From Streptomyces sp. NRRL F-5135 (GTDB lineage: Bacteria; Actinomycetota; Actinomycetes; Streptomycetales; Streptomycetaceae), in the NCBI RefSeq assembly GCF_000719775.1, contig NZ_JOHR01000007.1, positions 372,001-436,000 on the forward strand: DNA of 64,000 nt. Reading direction: 5' to 3'. Below are positions 36,268-45,010 of the stretch, piece after piece (position 1 is the stretch's first letter; every line of letters starts with the position of its first letter). The translations under genes were made by a program, and so were the position numbers. The notes under the pieces are model-generated. The model saw only the letters and a program-made list of their open reading frames with translations. It ran no database searches and was not told where the DNA came from.

Positions 36268-37791
36268 TCAGCCACCGTCGGACGCCGCGGTGTCCGCCTC
36301 GGTACGGCGCCGCCCGCGGACCACGAACACCGCCGCCCCCGCCACGGCGATCGCGCCCGCGCCGATCGCCGCGTACGTCCACGCGCCGGGCGGGGACGAT
36401 GACGGCGGGGCCGCCGCGTCGGCCGGTGCCGGGGACGAGCCGTACGGGCCACCGGTGTCCGCCGCGTCCGCCGTGGCTCCCGGTCGTGCCGGAGTCGTGG
36501 CATCGCTGCCGAGGTCGGGCAGGGCGGGCAGCCGCGCGCCCGCCCCGACGACGACCGCGAGGGAGAGGGGATCCATCTCCGTGCCGGGGGCGTAGCGGGT
36601 CCCGAAGGTCCTTGCGCCCTGTGACGTGAGCTTCGTGGGGACTTCGGTGAGCGCGGCCAGACCGTTCTTCGGGGTGAGGTCCTCGGCCTCGAACGTGACG
36701 ACGGGCACGGCGTCGCGCGGCGGACTGCCCTCGGCCGAGTCGACCACATCGGCGTACAGCGTGCCCTTGCCGTCCGCCACCTCGACCCTGACCCCGCTCA
36801 GGGTCAGGTCGAGGCCGGTGCCGGTGAAGCGGACGCGCCCGGCGAAGCCCGCGTCGAGCGTGGCCTTCCCGGAGTCGTACGAGCCCTTGCCCCGAGGGAA
36901 ACGGAACAGCGCGCCGCCGTCCAGCGCGCCGTCGCTCAGCGTCCACCCGCCCTGGGCCACGGGCCCGGTGACGTACTCGCGGTAGGTGCGGCGCACACCC
37001 CAGTCGACGGCCGCGTCCCGGATGCCTCCCTCGTCGGCGCGCCGTCCGGAGTCCCGCCCGGAGCCCTGTCCGGAGTCCTGTCCGGGCCGCCCCGAGCGCT
37101 CCGGTGCCGTCTCCCGCGGCTTCCCGGGCGCGTCCGGCGCGTCCGGCGCGTCGTCCACCGCCGTGACGTCGACGGACAGGCTGACGGGATCGAGCGGCGT
37201 CCCGGCCGTGTAGTACCCCGCGAAGGCGGTGGCGCCCCGCGCCGTGAGGGTCGCCGGAACGCCCGTGAGGGAAACCGGGCCGCCCCCGACCGTCACGTCG
37301 ATCCCGGACAGGTCGAGCGTGGCCAGCGGGACCTGGGAGGCCGTCGTGAACGTGCCGGATCCCCTCGCCCTGCTGGTCATGTCGGCGTGGAGGGTGCCGC
37401 CGCCGCTGTCGCCGCCGCCGATCCGCACGGTGGGGCGGGCGATGGTCAGGTCCAGTCCATGGCTGCCGTCGGCCTTCCGGTGGCCCACGAAGCGCACCCC
37501 GCCGGAGAAGGCGGCCCGGAAGGCTCCGGCGCCCGGGTCGTAGGAGCCGGTGGCCGAGTGGAACCGGAACTGGCTGCCCGTCGTGGCCGCGCCCCCGGTC
37601 AGCGCCCAGCTCCCTTGCGCGACGGGCCCGGTGACATAGCTCAGGAACGAGGACTTCACGCCCCAGTCGAGCCTGCCGCCCTGCACCGTACGCCCCGCCG
37701 CCCGCGCGTCGGGGACGGGCGGCAACAGGGCCGCCGCCAGCGCCACGAGCAGCGCGAGAACGAACGTACGCACAGGTCTGATGGACAGCAT
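36268..37791 (-). CDS. htaA: HtaA-domain heme-binding surface protein
   Basis: A 507-residue secreted, membrane-anchored protein. A signal peptide (1-34, ending DARA) is followed by two HtaA domains (about 38-220 and 268-445), a Pro/Ala stalk and a C-terminal helix (about 472-494) with a basic tail. HtaA proteins bind heme at the cell surface in Corynebacterium. Each domain starts with DWGV and has a Tyr in SFLSYVTGPVAQG or TYREYVTGPVAQG. Domain one has a His-rich loop (VGHRKADGSHG); domain two lacks it (RFTGTGLD), so the heme sites may differ. No iron box was found upstream. It is convergent with the exporter gene. Confidence 0.85.
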   Translation of the reverse strand: MLSIRPVRTFVLALLVALAAALLPPVPDARAAGRTVQGGRLDWGVKSSFLSYVTGPVAQGSWALTGGAATTGSQFRFHSATGSYDPGAGAFRAAFSGGVRFVGHRKADGSHGLDLTIARPTVRIGGGDSGGGTLHADMTSRARGSGTFTTASQVPLATLDLSGIDVTVGGGPVSLTGVPATLTARGATAFAGYYTAGTPLDPVSLSVDVTAVDDAPDAPDAPGKPRETAPERSGRPGQDSGQGSGRDSGRRADEGGIRDAAVDWGVRRTYREYVTGPVAQGGWTLSDGALDGGALFRFPRGKGSYDSGKATLDAGFAGRVRFTGTGLDLTLSGVRVEVADGKGTLYADVVDSAEGSPPRDAVPVVTFEAEDLTPKNGLAALTEVPTKLTSQGARTFGTRYAPGTEMDPLSLAVVVGAGARLPALPDLGSDATTPARPGATADAADTGGPYGSSPAPADAAAPPSSSPPGAWTYAAIGAGAIAVAGAAVFVVRGRRRTEADTAASDGG

Positions 37792-38034
37792 GAGGTCACA
37801 CTCCCGGGGCCGGCCGGCGAGGCTGACCTCATCCATACCCCGGGTCTTCGCCGGAACTCCCGGACGTCCGGCCACTGTCCGCGTCCTCGGCCGGCCACGG
37901 AGACCGGCGCGCTCGCCGCCCGGACGTGCTCCAGGTGTGGATCCGGTGCCTGTGTCCGGTCCCGGTTCTCGCGCTCTTCCCGGCCCCGGTAGGGTTCGGA
38001 CGGTCAGTGGCGGTCAAGGAGCAGAAGGCGACCG

Positions 38035-39054
38035 ATGAGCAGGCTGAGAAGGCCGATTCGGGCAGCGGCGGGGCTCGCGACAGCGGTGGCGCTGTCCCTG
38101 ACGGCGAGCGGATGCGTGACGGTCCACGGCGAGCTGGCGGTTCTCCCGGCGGCGAAGCCGGGTGAGGCCGAGAAGGCGCTCGAGGACTTCACCGACGCGT
38201 ACAACGCGGCGGACAAGGCGTACGATCCGGCGCTCGACGCGGACCGGGTGACCGGCGCGCTGGGCGAGATCAACCAGGCCGGCCTCAAGGCGGGCAGCGT
38301 CGTCAGCCCGAACGGCAACACACGCCACCAGCCGCTGGAACTGACGGACGCGAAGTACACGATCCCGAAGAAGGCGGGCTGGCCGCGCTGGTTCGTAGCG
38401 GACACCACGAGCAACAGGAACCGGCCGGACGGGCCGAAGTTCCGCTGGGTGCTCGCCTTCGTGCGCAACGCGCCGGAGGAGCCGTGGAAATGCGCGTATC
38501 TGACGATCCTCCGCCCGGGCGACGTCCCGGAGTTCAAGAAGGACGCGGACGGTTTCGCCGAGTCGGTCGAGCCGGACAGCGAGGCGCTGGCGGTGGCCCC
38601 GGGGGATCTGAGCAAGGAGTACGCCTCCTTCCTCAAGAGCGGCAGCCCGGAGCACTTCGCGGACGGCCCGCACACGGACGAGTGGCGGGAGAGCCGGGAG
38701 AAGAACGGGCGGCTGCCGGGGCTCACCACGCAGTACGTCGACGAGCCGCTGGGCGACGGGGACTTCGCGCCGCTGGCGATGCGGACGGCGGACGGCGGCG
38801 CGATGGCGTTCTTCGCGACGCGGATCTACGAGCGGCAGACGGGCGCGAAGGGTGTGCGGCCGGAGGTGAGCGCGGACGTGAAGGCGCTGATGAAGGGCGA
38901 GGTGAAGAACTCGCTCACCAAGAACTGGGTCTCCTCCCAGGCCGCCCTGGTCGCGCCGAACGGCGGTGGCGGCGCGGGCGGCGGCGGTACGGACGCCCCG
39001 GCGGTGGACGTGAAGGGCCGGCTCCAGGGGGTCACGGGGGCGACCGGGTCGTAG
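38035..39054 (+). CDS. Predicted lipoprotein of unknown function
   Basis: A 339-residue lipoprotein: basic leader MSRLRRPIRAAAG, hydrophobic core and lipobox TASGC place a lipidated Cys at residue 27. The mature part has repeated alpha/beta patterns (AEKALEDFTDAYNAADKAYDPALDADRV; WRESREKNGRLPGLTTQY) and a Gly-rich hinge near the C-terminus. It probably sits on the outer face of the membrane. It is divergent from htaA, with a 243-bp gap that holds no clear operator. A hairpin terminator follows the stop directly. Confidence 0.8.
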   Translation: MSRLRRPIRAAAGLATAVALSLTASGCVTVHGELAVLPAAKPGEAEKALEDFTDAYNAADKAYDPALDADRVTGALGEINQAGLKAGSVVSPNGNTRHQPLELTDAKYTIPKKAGWPRWFVADTTSNRNRPDGPKFRWVLAFVRNAPEEPWKCAYLTILRPGDVPEFKKDADGFAESVEPDSEALAVAPGDLSKEYASFLKSGSPEHFADGPHTDEWRESREKNGRLPGLTTQYVDEPLGDGDFAPLAMRTADGGAMAFFATRIYERQTGAKGVRPEVSADVKALMKGEVKNSLTKNWVSSQAALVAPNGGGGAGGGGTDAPAVDVKGRLQGVTGATGS

Positions 39055-39074
39055 GCCGACGGGGTTCGTCGGCC
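39054..39074 (+). terminator. Hairpin directly after lipoprotein stop codon
   Basis: GGCCGACG-GGGTT-CGTCGGCC forms a perfect 8-bp stem starting at the last base of the stop codon. Imperfect repeats of CCGGCG.CGATTACG follow up to the convergent gene at 39155. Confidence 0.65.
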
Positions 39075-39154
39075 GGCGTCGATTACGTGGGCCGGCGCTG
39101 ATTACGCCCGCTCAGCGCCTCGGGGGCAGGGGCCGGGCATCGGCCGGACGCCGA

Positions 39155-39907
39155 TCAGCGGCCCAGGGGCCAGGCCACCGCGTGCGGGTCCAGTTCGCCG
39201 GTCTCACCCGCGTACCGCGCGCACGCGTCGGTCAGCGTCTCCAGCAGCGTCAGCGGGTCCGGCAGCGGGTACTCGGGGCCGCGCACCCAGCGCACCGTCA
39301 GGTCGCCGGGCAACCGGGCGGGGGGCACGAGCACATAGCTGCCCCGGCAGTGCCAGCGGAGCCCCGGGTGCTCGTCCATCGTCTCCGGGTGGCAGTCCAG
39401 CTCGCACGGCCACCACTCGTCCTCGTCCTCCGGGGTGCCCCGGGTCGCGGTGAAGAAGAGCATCCGGTCCCCGCCGGACTCGGCCACCGGGCCGACCTCG
39501 ATGCCCTGCTCCAGCAGTCGCTCCAGCGCGCGGCTGCCCGCTTCGAGGGGCACGTCCAGGACGTCGTGGACCATGCCGGTCGCGGTGATGAAGTTGGCCT
39601 GCGGGTCGTTGCGGGCCCAGCGCTCGATCTGCGCGCGGTCGGTCGTGGACTGGGTCTGCCAGGCGAACGAGACGGGGTGCCTGGCCGGGGTCGGACACCC
39701 GATGCGTTCACAGGAACATCGGTAGCCGACGGGGTGCGCGGCGGGCGAGACGGGCATACCGGCCTCGGCGACGGCGAGCAACAGGGCCTCTCGGCCGGCC
39801 GCGCCCGCTTCGAGCGCGGCGGCACCGGCACTCCTCTTCGGACGCCTGCGCAGCCACTGGGGAATCCTGCTCTCCGTGCCGCGGTAGCGGCCGAAACTGT
39901 CGCCCAT
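39155..39907 (-). CDS. Prim-Pol-like (bifunctional primase/polymerase N-terminal) protein
   Basis: A 250-residue protein resembling the Prim-Pol domain seen at the N-terminus of replication primases. It carries CSCERIGCPTPARHP (zinc-like Cys cluster), the strand pattern FITATGMVHDVLDVPLEAGSRALERL and later GSYVLVPPARLPGDLTVRW. The catalytic DxD found in active Prim-Pol enzymes reads DVLD here, so polymerase activity is doubtful. Stand-alone versions are common in Streptomyces with unknown roles. Upstream lies a small palindrome (40021-40035). Confidence 0.8.
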   Translation of the reverse strand: MGDSFGRYRGTESRIPQWLRRRPKRSAGAAALEAGAAGREALLLAVAEAGMPVSPAAHPVGYRCSCERIGCPTPARHPVSFAWQTQSTTDRAQIERWARNDPQANFITATGMVHDVLDVPLEAGSRALERLLEQGIEVGPVAESGGDRMLFFTATRGTPEDEDEWWPCELDCHPETMDEHPGLRWHCRGSYVLVPPARLPGDLTVRWVRGPEYPLPDPLTLLETLTDACARYAGETGELDPHAVAWPLGR

Positions 39908-40272
39908 CTATCCCCTCACACTTCACGCTCGCCCCTGCGGACTCTCCCATGGTCGCACCATCCTGCTCCTCACGGGACCGGGGTCCCCAACCGGGGTACG
40001 GCCACCCAGGGTCTGCCGCACACCTCAATGAGGTGATATGAGCTGATATGAGGCCGCTGTCGCGGTTCCGTGAACCGGTGGCGTTCACCACATCCGCCCC
40101 GTGTGCCTCCACGCGCCCCCGCGCGCCCCCCTCTGGCCGCGCGTTCTTCCCCGGTGACCAAGGGGCCTGGCACTCGGTGCCGCACGCCGCACAGGGCCGC
40201 GCAAGGCAGAGCCGCGCCGCGCAGGCCGCGCCGCGCAGGCCGCGCCGCGCAGGCCGCGCCGCGCAGGGCCAT
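39908..40272. other. Intergenic stretch with palindrome and tandem repeats
   Basis: No gene recognised. CACCTC-AAT-GAGGTG (40021-40035) is a perfect inverted repeat, followed by TGATATGAG at 40034-40042 and 40044-40052; together they may be the control region of the Prim-Pol gene. The right part carries the 14-bp repeat described separately. Confidence 0.45.
40211..40266. repeat. 14-bp tandem repeat, four copies
   Basis: GCCGCGCCGCGCAG is repeated four times exactly, just past the stop codon of the minus-strand TetR gene. No function evident. Confidence 0.8.
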
Positions 40273-40923
40273 TCACGACCGGGCGGTCATTCCGTACAGG
40301 GCGTATTCGACGACGGCGTCCGCGTAGTCGTGCGTCAGCGGGAGCGTCCGCAGCAGCCAGCGGTGGGCCAGGGGACCGACCAGCAACTCCAGGGCGACCC
40401 GGAGGTCGAGGCCGTCCCGTAGCGCACCCGCGCCGCCCGCCCCCGCCGACCGCGCCGCGCGCAGGCGCTCCACGTACAGCCTCAGCTGCGGCTCCAGCAG
40501 CCTGCGGGTGAACTCGGCGCCCAGGGCCGGATCGACGATCCCCTCGGCGGCGAGGGCGCGGTAGGGAATGTCGTAGGCGGGGTTGTTCAGCTCGTCCACC
40601 GTGGCCCGCAGCACCGCCTTGAGGTCGGCCTCCAGATCACCGGTGTCGGGGATCTCGTACACCGCCTCCTCGGCGCCCGCCTCCCGGGCCGCCCGCTCGC
40701 CGAGGTCGAGGAACGCCTCCAGCAGCACGGCGCCCTTCGAGGGCCACCAGCGATAGATCGTCTGCTTGCCGACCCCGGCGCGGGCCGCGATGCCCTCGAT
40801 GGTCGTCCGCGCGTAACCGACCTCGCCCACCATGGTGAGGGCGGCGTCGTAGATCGCGCGGCGCGACCGCTCGCTGCGCCGTGCGGAATCGGGGGCCTTG
40901 CCGCCGTCTGTGCTCTGAGCCAT
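40273..40923 (-). CDS. TetR-family regulator (IYRWWPSK type)
   Basis: A 216-residue TetR/AcrR regulator. The HTH (about 18-65) has AIYDAALTMVGEVGYARTTIEGIAARAGVGKQTIYRWWPSKGAVLLEAF; the C-terminal helices begin DLEADLKAVLRATVDELNNP. The ATG at 40923 lies 25 bp from an imperfect 16-bp palindrome that is probably its own operator. It is divergent from the dimethylargininase gene 400 bp away; a regulatory link is possible but not shown. Confidence 0.88.
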   Translation of the reverse strand: MAQSTDGGKAPDSARRSERSRRAIYDAALTMVGEVGYARTTIEGIAARAGVGKQTIYRWWPSKGAVLLEAFLDLGERAAREAGAEEAVYEIPDTGDLEADLKAVLRATVDELNNPAYDIPYRALAAEGIVDPALGAEFTRRLLEPQLRLYVERLRAARSAGAGGAGALRDGLDLRVALELLVGPLAHRWLLRTLPLTHDYADAVVEYALYGMTARS

Positions 40924-40947
40924 GGCAGCCAATCTACCCACGGACAA

Positions 40948-40963
40948 GTCGATACGTTTCGTC
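40948..40963. promoter_or_regulatory. Probable TetR operator
   Basis: GTCGATACGTTTCGTC is an imperfect palindrome (12 of 16 positions symmetric) centred on ACGT, 25 bp upstream of the tetR start. Position and size fit autoregulation. Confidence 0.5.
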
Positions 40964-41324
40964 TCGCGGCGCGGGGCAGGGACACGCCCCGGGAGGCTCC
41001 ACACACCACGCGATCACACACGATCCCCCCTGGTCACCTGCGGTCATCCGCAATCACCCGGACGGATTCCAGCGCGTCTCCGCGCGGAGAAACGGTCGAA
41101 GCGGATATTGGCTCTTGCGCCCCGCCGCGCTCGCCGTACGGGACGCGCCTCCCGCACCCGTGCCCGGGTCCGTCGCGGGCCGGCGGTCGACGGTCACCGT
41201 CGCCGGCCGTCCGTCGCGGGCGGCGGGTCGTCCGCGGCCGTGTGCCGCCGGCCGACCGCACGTCCGCCCGTCCGCGCCGGCCGCCGTGCACACGGTGCGC
41301 ACCACCGCTCGTGAGGAGCCGACC
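40964..41324. other. Long divergent intergenic region
   Basis: No gene is recognised between the operator and the dimethylargininase start. An imperfect hairpin with GGCCGGCG/CGCCGGCC arms and an inner ACGGT/ACCGT lies at about 41180-41210 and could be a leader structure of the downstream transcript. Confidence 0.4.
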
Positions 41325-42140
41325 TTGCCTCGTGACGCATCCCCCCGCAGCTATCTCATGTGCCCGCCGCACCACTTCCGGGTCACCTACTCGATCAACC
41401 CCTGGATGGACCCGGCCAAACCCGTGGACCTGCGGCTGGCGCTCGCCCAGTGGGAGGTCCTGCGCGACCGCTACACCTCCCTCGGCCACGCCGTCCGGCT
41501 GCTCGACCCGCTGCCCGGCCTGCCCGACATGGTCTTCGCCGCGAACGGCGCCACGGTCATCGACGGCCGGGTGCTGGGCGCCCGCTTCGCCCATCCGGAG
41601 CGCCACCGGGAGGCGGCGGCACACCTGGAGTGGTTCCGTGCCCACGGCTACCCGGACGTCCGGGAACCCACCCACGTCAACGAGGGCGAGGGCGACTTCG
41701 CCGTCACCGCCTCCTGCCTGCTGGCGGGGCGCGGCTTCCGGTCGAGTCCGCTCTCCCACGACGAGGCTCAGGAGTTCTTCGGCCGGCCGGTGATCGGGCT
41801 GGACCTGGTCGATCCGCGCTACTACCACCTGGACACGGCCCTGTGCGTCCTGGACGACAGGACCGACGAGATCATGTACTTCCCGGACGCCTTCTCCCCC
41901 GGCAGCCGGTCCGTCCTCGCCCGGCTCTTCCCCGACGCGCTGATCGCGACGGAGACGGACGCGGCGGCGCTCGGCCTGAACGCGGTGAGCGACGGCCGGC
42001 ACGTCCTGCTCCCCCAGGCCGCGGCCGGCCTGTTCGCACCGTTGCGCGACCGCGGCTTCGAACCGATCGGCATGGATCTGGGCGAGTTGCTCAAGGGCGG
42101 CGGCGCGGTGAAGTGCTGCACGCAGGAGTTGCGGGCGTAA
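41325..42140 (+). CDS. ddaH: Dimethylargininase (DDAH), amidinotransferase superfamily
   Basis: A 271-residue enzyme predicted to hydrolyse N-omega,N-omega-dimethylarginine to citrulline and dimethylamine. The five-bladed propeller motifs include PDMVFAANGA, NEGEGDFAV, YYHLDTALCVL (catalytic His) and VKCCTQEL (nucleophilic Cys near the C-terminus). TTG at 41325 is chosen because GAGGAG lies six bases upstream; the first ATG (Met12) would trim the first strand. Some relatives are arginine deiminase-like, so the exact substrate is probable, not certain. Confidence 0.88.
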   Translation: MPRDASPRSYLMCPPHHFRVTYSINPWMDPAKPVDLRLALAQWEVLRDRYTSLGHAVRLLDPLPGLPDMVFAANGATVIDGRVLGARFAHPERHREAAAHLEWFRAHGYPDVREPTHVNEGEGDFAVTASCLLAGRGFRSSPLSHDEAQEFFGRPVIGLDLVDPRYYHLDTALCVLDDRTDEIMYFPDAFSPGSRSVLARLFPDALIATETDAAALGLNAVSDGRHVLLPQAAAGLFAPLRDRGFEPIGMDLGELLKGGGAVKCCTQELRA

Positions 42141-42190
42141 CCGGTCCCTCCCCGTCAGCCCCCGTCAACCGCTGTCCGCCCCGTTCCGGG

Positions 42191-43291
42191 CTACGCGTCC
42201 GGCGGGGGCCAGGCGTCGCCCCACGCCGTGTCCCGGGCCGCCCGGTAGAGGGCGCCGTGGCGCTTGGTGACCGTCTCCCGCGTGAGCCCGTCGCCGCTGC
42301 CGCTGTCGCCGTTCCCGCCGGTGTTCCCGCCGCCGTTCCCGCCGCCGTCCCCGTCGCTCCCGCCCGTCGTGCACAGGTCGAGCAGCACCTGCCCCTTGCG
42401 GATCTGCGGCTTGCGGGTCACCCGGGCGGGTGCCGGGCGTGCGTCGAAACGCACCGCCGCCACGTACGCGAACTTCTCGTCCTCATACGGCAGAGAGCCG
42501 CCCTTCACCTGCCGGTGCAGCGAGGAACGGCTGACCCGGGCCGCGAAGTGGCACCAGTCGGTGCCCGGCGCGATCGGGCAGGCACCGCTGTGCGGGCAGG
42601 GCGCGGCGACGCTCAGCCCCGCCGCGACCAGCCGCTCCCGGGCCTCGATGATCCGCAGGTGGCCGTCGGGGGTGCCCGGCTCCACGACCACCACGGCCCG
42701 CGCGGCGCGGGCCGCCTCGGTGACGAGCGCGGCGCGGTCCGGTCCGGTGAGTTCCTTCAGCACGTACGAGACGGTCACCAGGTCGCAGTCGGGGAGGGTC
42801 AGCGCGGTGCCGATCCTGGCCTGCCGCCACGCGGCGGCGGTCAGCGCGGGGGCGGCGGAGGCGGCGGCCAGTTCGCGGCCGACGGCGAGTGCGGGTTCGG
42901 CCCAGTCCAGGACGGTGGTGGTACGGGTCCCGGTGTCTGCGCCGTCCCCTCTCCCGTCCCCTCCCCGGTCGCCCCAGGTCGCGTCCGCCGCCCACACCGC
43001 GGCGCCCGTGCCGCCCCCGACATCGACATGGCTGGCCGGAGCCCAGTCGGGCGCGGCGGCGGCGAGCCCCGCCAGCGCCGCCCGTACGGCCTCGAAGGTC
43101 GCGGGCATGCGGTACGCGGCGTAGGCGACGACGTCCGACCGGTCACGGAGGACGGGCGCGTCGGTCGGGGTGGTGCCCCGGTAGTTGGCGATCAGCCGCT
43201 CGACGGCCTGCCCGGCCCGGCCGGGCTCCAGACCGTCCAGCAGTTCCGCGAGCGCCGTCCGCAGTGTGTTCCTGGAATTCACCACCGACAT
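42191..43291 (-). CDS. Rsm22-family (small ribosomal subunit) methyltransferase-like protein
   Basis: A 366-residue protein of the Rsm22/mitoribosome assembly family. An N-terminal helical part leads to a methyltransferase fold with HVDVGGGTGAAVWAA (SAM motif I) and DLVTVSYVLKEL. The diagnostic Cys motif CPHSGACPIAPGTDWCHF follows, which in relatives may bind an iron-sulfur cluster. A Gly/Asn/Ser insertion (about 320-340) interrupts the C-terminus. Bacterial members are thought to act on the ribosome. The ATG at 43291 starts MSVVNSRNTLR. Confidence 0.85.
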   Translation of the reverse strand: MSVVNSRNTLRTALAELLDGLEPGRAGQAVERLIANYRGTTPTDAPVLRDRSDVVAYAAYRMPATFEAVRAALAGLAAAAPDWAPASHVDVGGGTGAAVWAADATWGDRGGDGRGDGADTGTRTTTVLDWAEPALAVGRELAAASAAPALTAAAWRQARIGTALTLPDCDLVTVSYVLKELTGPDRAALVTEAARAARAVVVVEPGTPDGHLRIIEARERLVAAGLSVAAPCPHSGACPIAPGTDWCHFAARVSRSSLHRQVKGGSLPYEDEKFAYVAAVRFDARPAPARVTRKPQIRKGQVLLDLCTTGGSDGDGGGNGGGNTGGNGDSGSGDGLTRETVTKRHGALYRAARDTAWGDAWPPPDA

Positions 43292-43497
43292 TCTAGGCGC
43301 GGTGCCGCCCCGGACGTGCGGCACGTGCGCGGGCGACGGTGCGGCATGCGTACGGGGCGAAGATACGCGACGGACCTACGCCGACCTGGCCCTTCCCGGC
43401 TACTCTGCGGTACTGGCGGTGAACTGCACGTCGTATAAACCGAGTTGTTAGGCTGACGGCCCTTGTCATGCGGTGACACTCCTTCCTCGGGGGGACC

Positions 43498-44916
43498 ATG
43501 AGACTGCCCTTCAACAGGGTGAGCATGAGACGACCCTTCCGCAGGGTGCCCAGGAGGCAACCCGGACCTCAGGCGTTTCACACGGTCACGGTGCGACAGC
43601 GGATCGTGCGCCTCACCCTGGTGGGCGGCCTGACACTGTTGGCGCTGCTGCTCCTGCTCACCACCCTCGATGTGAAGAGGAAGAAGGCGGACACGGCCGA
43701 GGAACGGCCCAAGAAGGCCGTGTCACGCACCGTGCCGTCGATACCGCGGCTGAACGTCCCCCCGGCGTACGACACGACGCGCGGCTGGGAGATCACCGGC
43801 GTCTCACCCGACCACGCGGTCGCCGTGGACACGGACCGGGTCGCCTACGTGGAGCGGGTCGACGACGAACGCTTCCGGGTCCGGACGCTGGACGCCACGA
43901 CCGGGGAGCGGACGTGGGACGGCGCGCCCTGGTGGCCGCTGTTCCCCGGCGACCGCTATCCCCGCCTGCTCTCGGTCGCCAAGGACGGCGAGGAGTACTT
44001 CGTCGCCTGGTCGTACGGCAGGCCCGACACCGAGGAGCGCAAGCCGCCGCAGCCACTGATCTCCCTGGACATCTACAAGGCGGGCGACGGCACCCGGCGG
44101 CGGGTCGAACTCCCATGGCCGAACGCACCGGTCGTCCGGGGCTCGGGCCCCGGCATCGTGGTCAGCGACGGCAAGGCCACGAGCGCGGTGGTGGACCCGG
44201 CGACCGGCGACGTGGTGAAGGCCGGAACCGGATCGCTCGGTTACCCGAAGGGCTGCGAGAACTGCCGGAAGCTGACCGAGGTCCACGGACTGACGGACAA
44301 GGGCCTGCTGGTCGGCGGGGTGAGGGAGTTCTGGGTACGGGGCGGCTGGTACAGCCGGAAGACCGCGCCGAAGGGCACCGACGCCGCCTCGGGCGTACCG
44401 GCCTCACTGGCGCGCGGCCACCTCCTCGCAAGGTGGCAGCCGAAGAAGGGCGCCAAGGACGCGCGTACGCACCAGGTGTGGGCGCTGCACGACGCCGCGA
44501 ACGGCAAGGCCGTGGCCCAGGTCCGGTGCCGGAAGCCGGCGATCGTGCCGAGCGAGGAGCCGCAGCTGGTCGCCTCGCCCAACGGCCGCTACCTGGTCGC
44601 GGGGCGGCTCGCCTTCGACCTGGAGGAGAAGAAGGGATACTGCTTCGAGGAACCGGACGGCACGGATCCGCTCACGCTCACGACGGTGACGAACGACGGG
44701 GTGGCGTACGGGGCGACGAGCGCGCGCAACGTGACGGACGCGCTCACGCGCGGCGGGGAGCCGGTCCAGGTGGACCTGACGACGGGTGTGCCGGATCCGC
44801 TGCCGGACAATGTGCGGCTGGCGAGCGGCGAGGGGACGTCGACGGGGCTGTTCCGCTGGACGGACGCGAAGGACGTCCCGCACCTGATCGGGTACGCGCG
44901 GCGCGGCGGCGGCTGA
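43498..44916 (+). CDS. Membrane-anchored beta-propeller-like protein
   Basis: A 472-residue protein with a basic cytoplasmic N-terminus built of repeated MR.PF.RV elements, one membrane helix (about 40-58; LTLVGGLTLLALLLLL) and a long extracytoplasmic domain. The latter shows PQQ-like propeller blades (AVDTDRVAYVERV; ATGERTWDGAP; VASPNGRYLVAGRLAF; AYGATSARNVTDAL) and a CENC pair. Probably an extracellular binding or sensor protein; ligand unknown. Confidence 0.8.
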   Translation: MRLPFNRVSMRRPFRRVPRRQPGPQAFHTVTVRQRIVRLTLVGGLTLLALLLLLTTLDVKRKKADTAEERPKKAVSRTVPSIPRLNVPPAYDTTRGWEITGVSPDHAVAVDTDRVAYVERVDDERFRVRTLDATTGERTWDGAPWWPLFPGDRYPRLLSVAKDGEEYFVAWSYGRPDTEERKPPQPLISLDIYKAGDGTRRRVELPWPNAPVVRGSGPGIVVSDGKATSAVVDPATGDVVKAGTGSLGYPKGCENCRKLTEVHGLTDKGLLVGGVREFWVRGGWYSRKTAPKGTDAASGVPASLARGHLLARWQPKKGAKDARTHQVWALHDAANGKAVAQVRCRKPAIVPSEEPQLVASPNGRYLVAGRLAFDLEEKKGYCFEEPDGTDPLTLTTVTNDGVAYGATSARNVTDALTRGGEPVQVDLTTGVPDPLPDNVRLASGEGTSTGLFRWTDAKDVPHLIGYARRGGG

Positions 44917-44940
44917 CCGACCGGCGTACAGACGGTCCGT

Positions 44941-45001
44941 ACGCGCGGCGGGCCCGTGCTCGTACCCCGGACGAAGGGGCCGGCCCGGGCCCGCCGCGCG
45001 T
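44941..45001. terminator. Long bidirectional hairpin terminator
   Basis: ACGCGCGGCGGGCCCG and CGGGCCCGCCGCGCGT form a perfect 16-bp stem around a 29-base loop, exactly between the convergent propeller gene (stop 44916) and the Bcr/CflA exporter (stop 45011). Confidence 0.8.
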
Positions 45002-45010
45002 GGTGCCGGC

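Noticed and set aside
37792..38034. Search for an iron box upstream of htaA
   Set aside because: No TTAGG/CCTAA palindrome is present in the divergent region.
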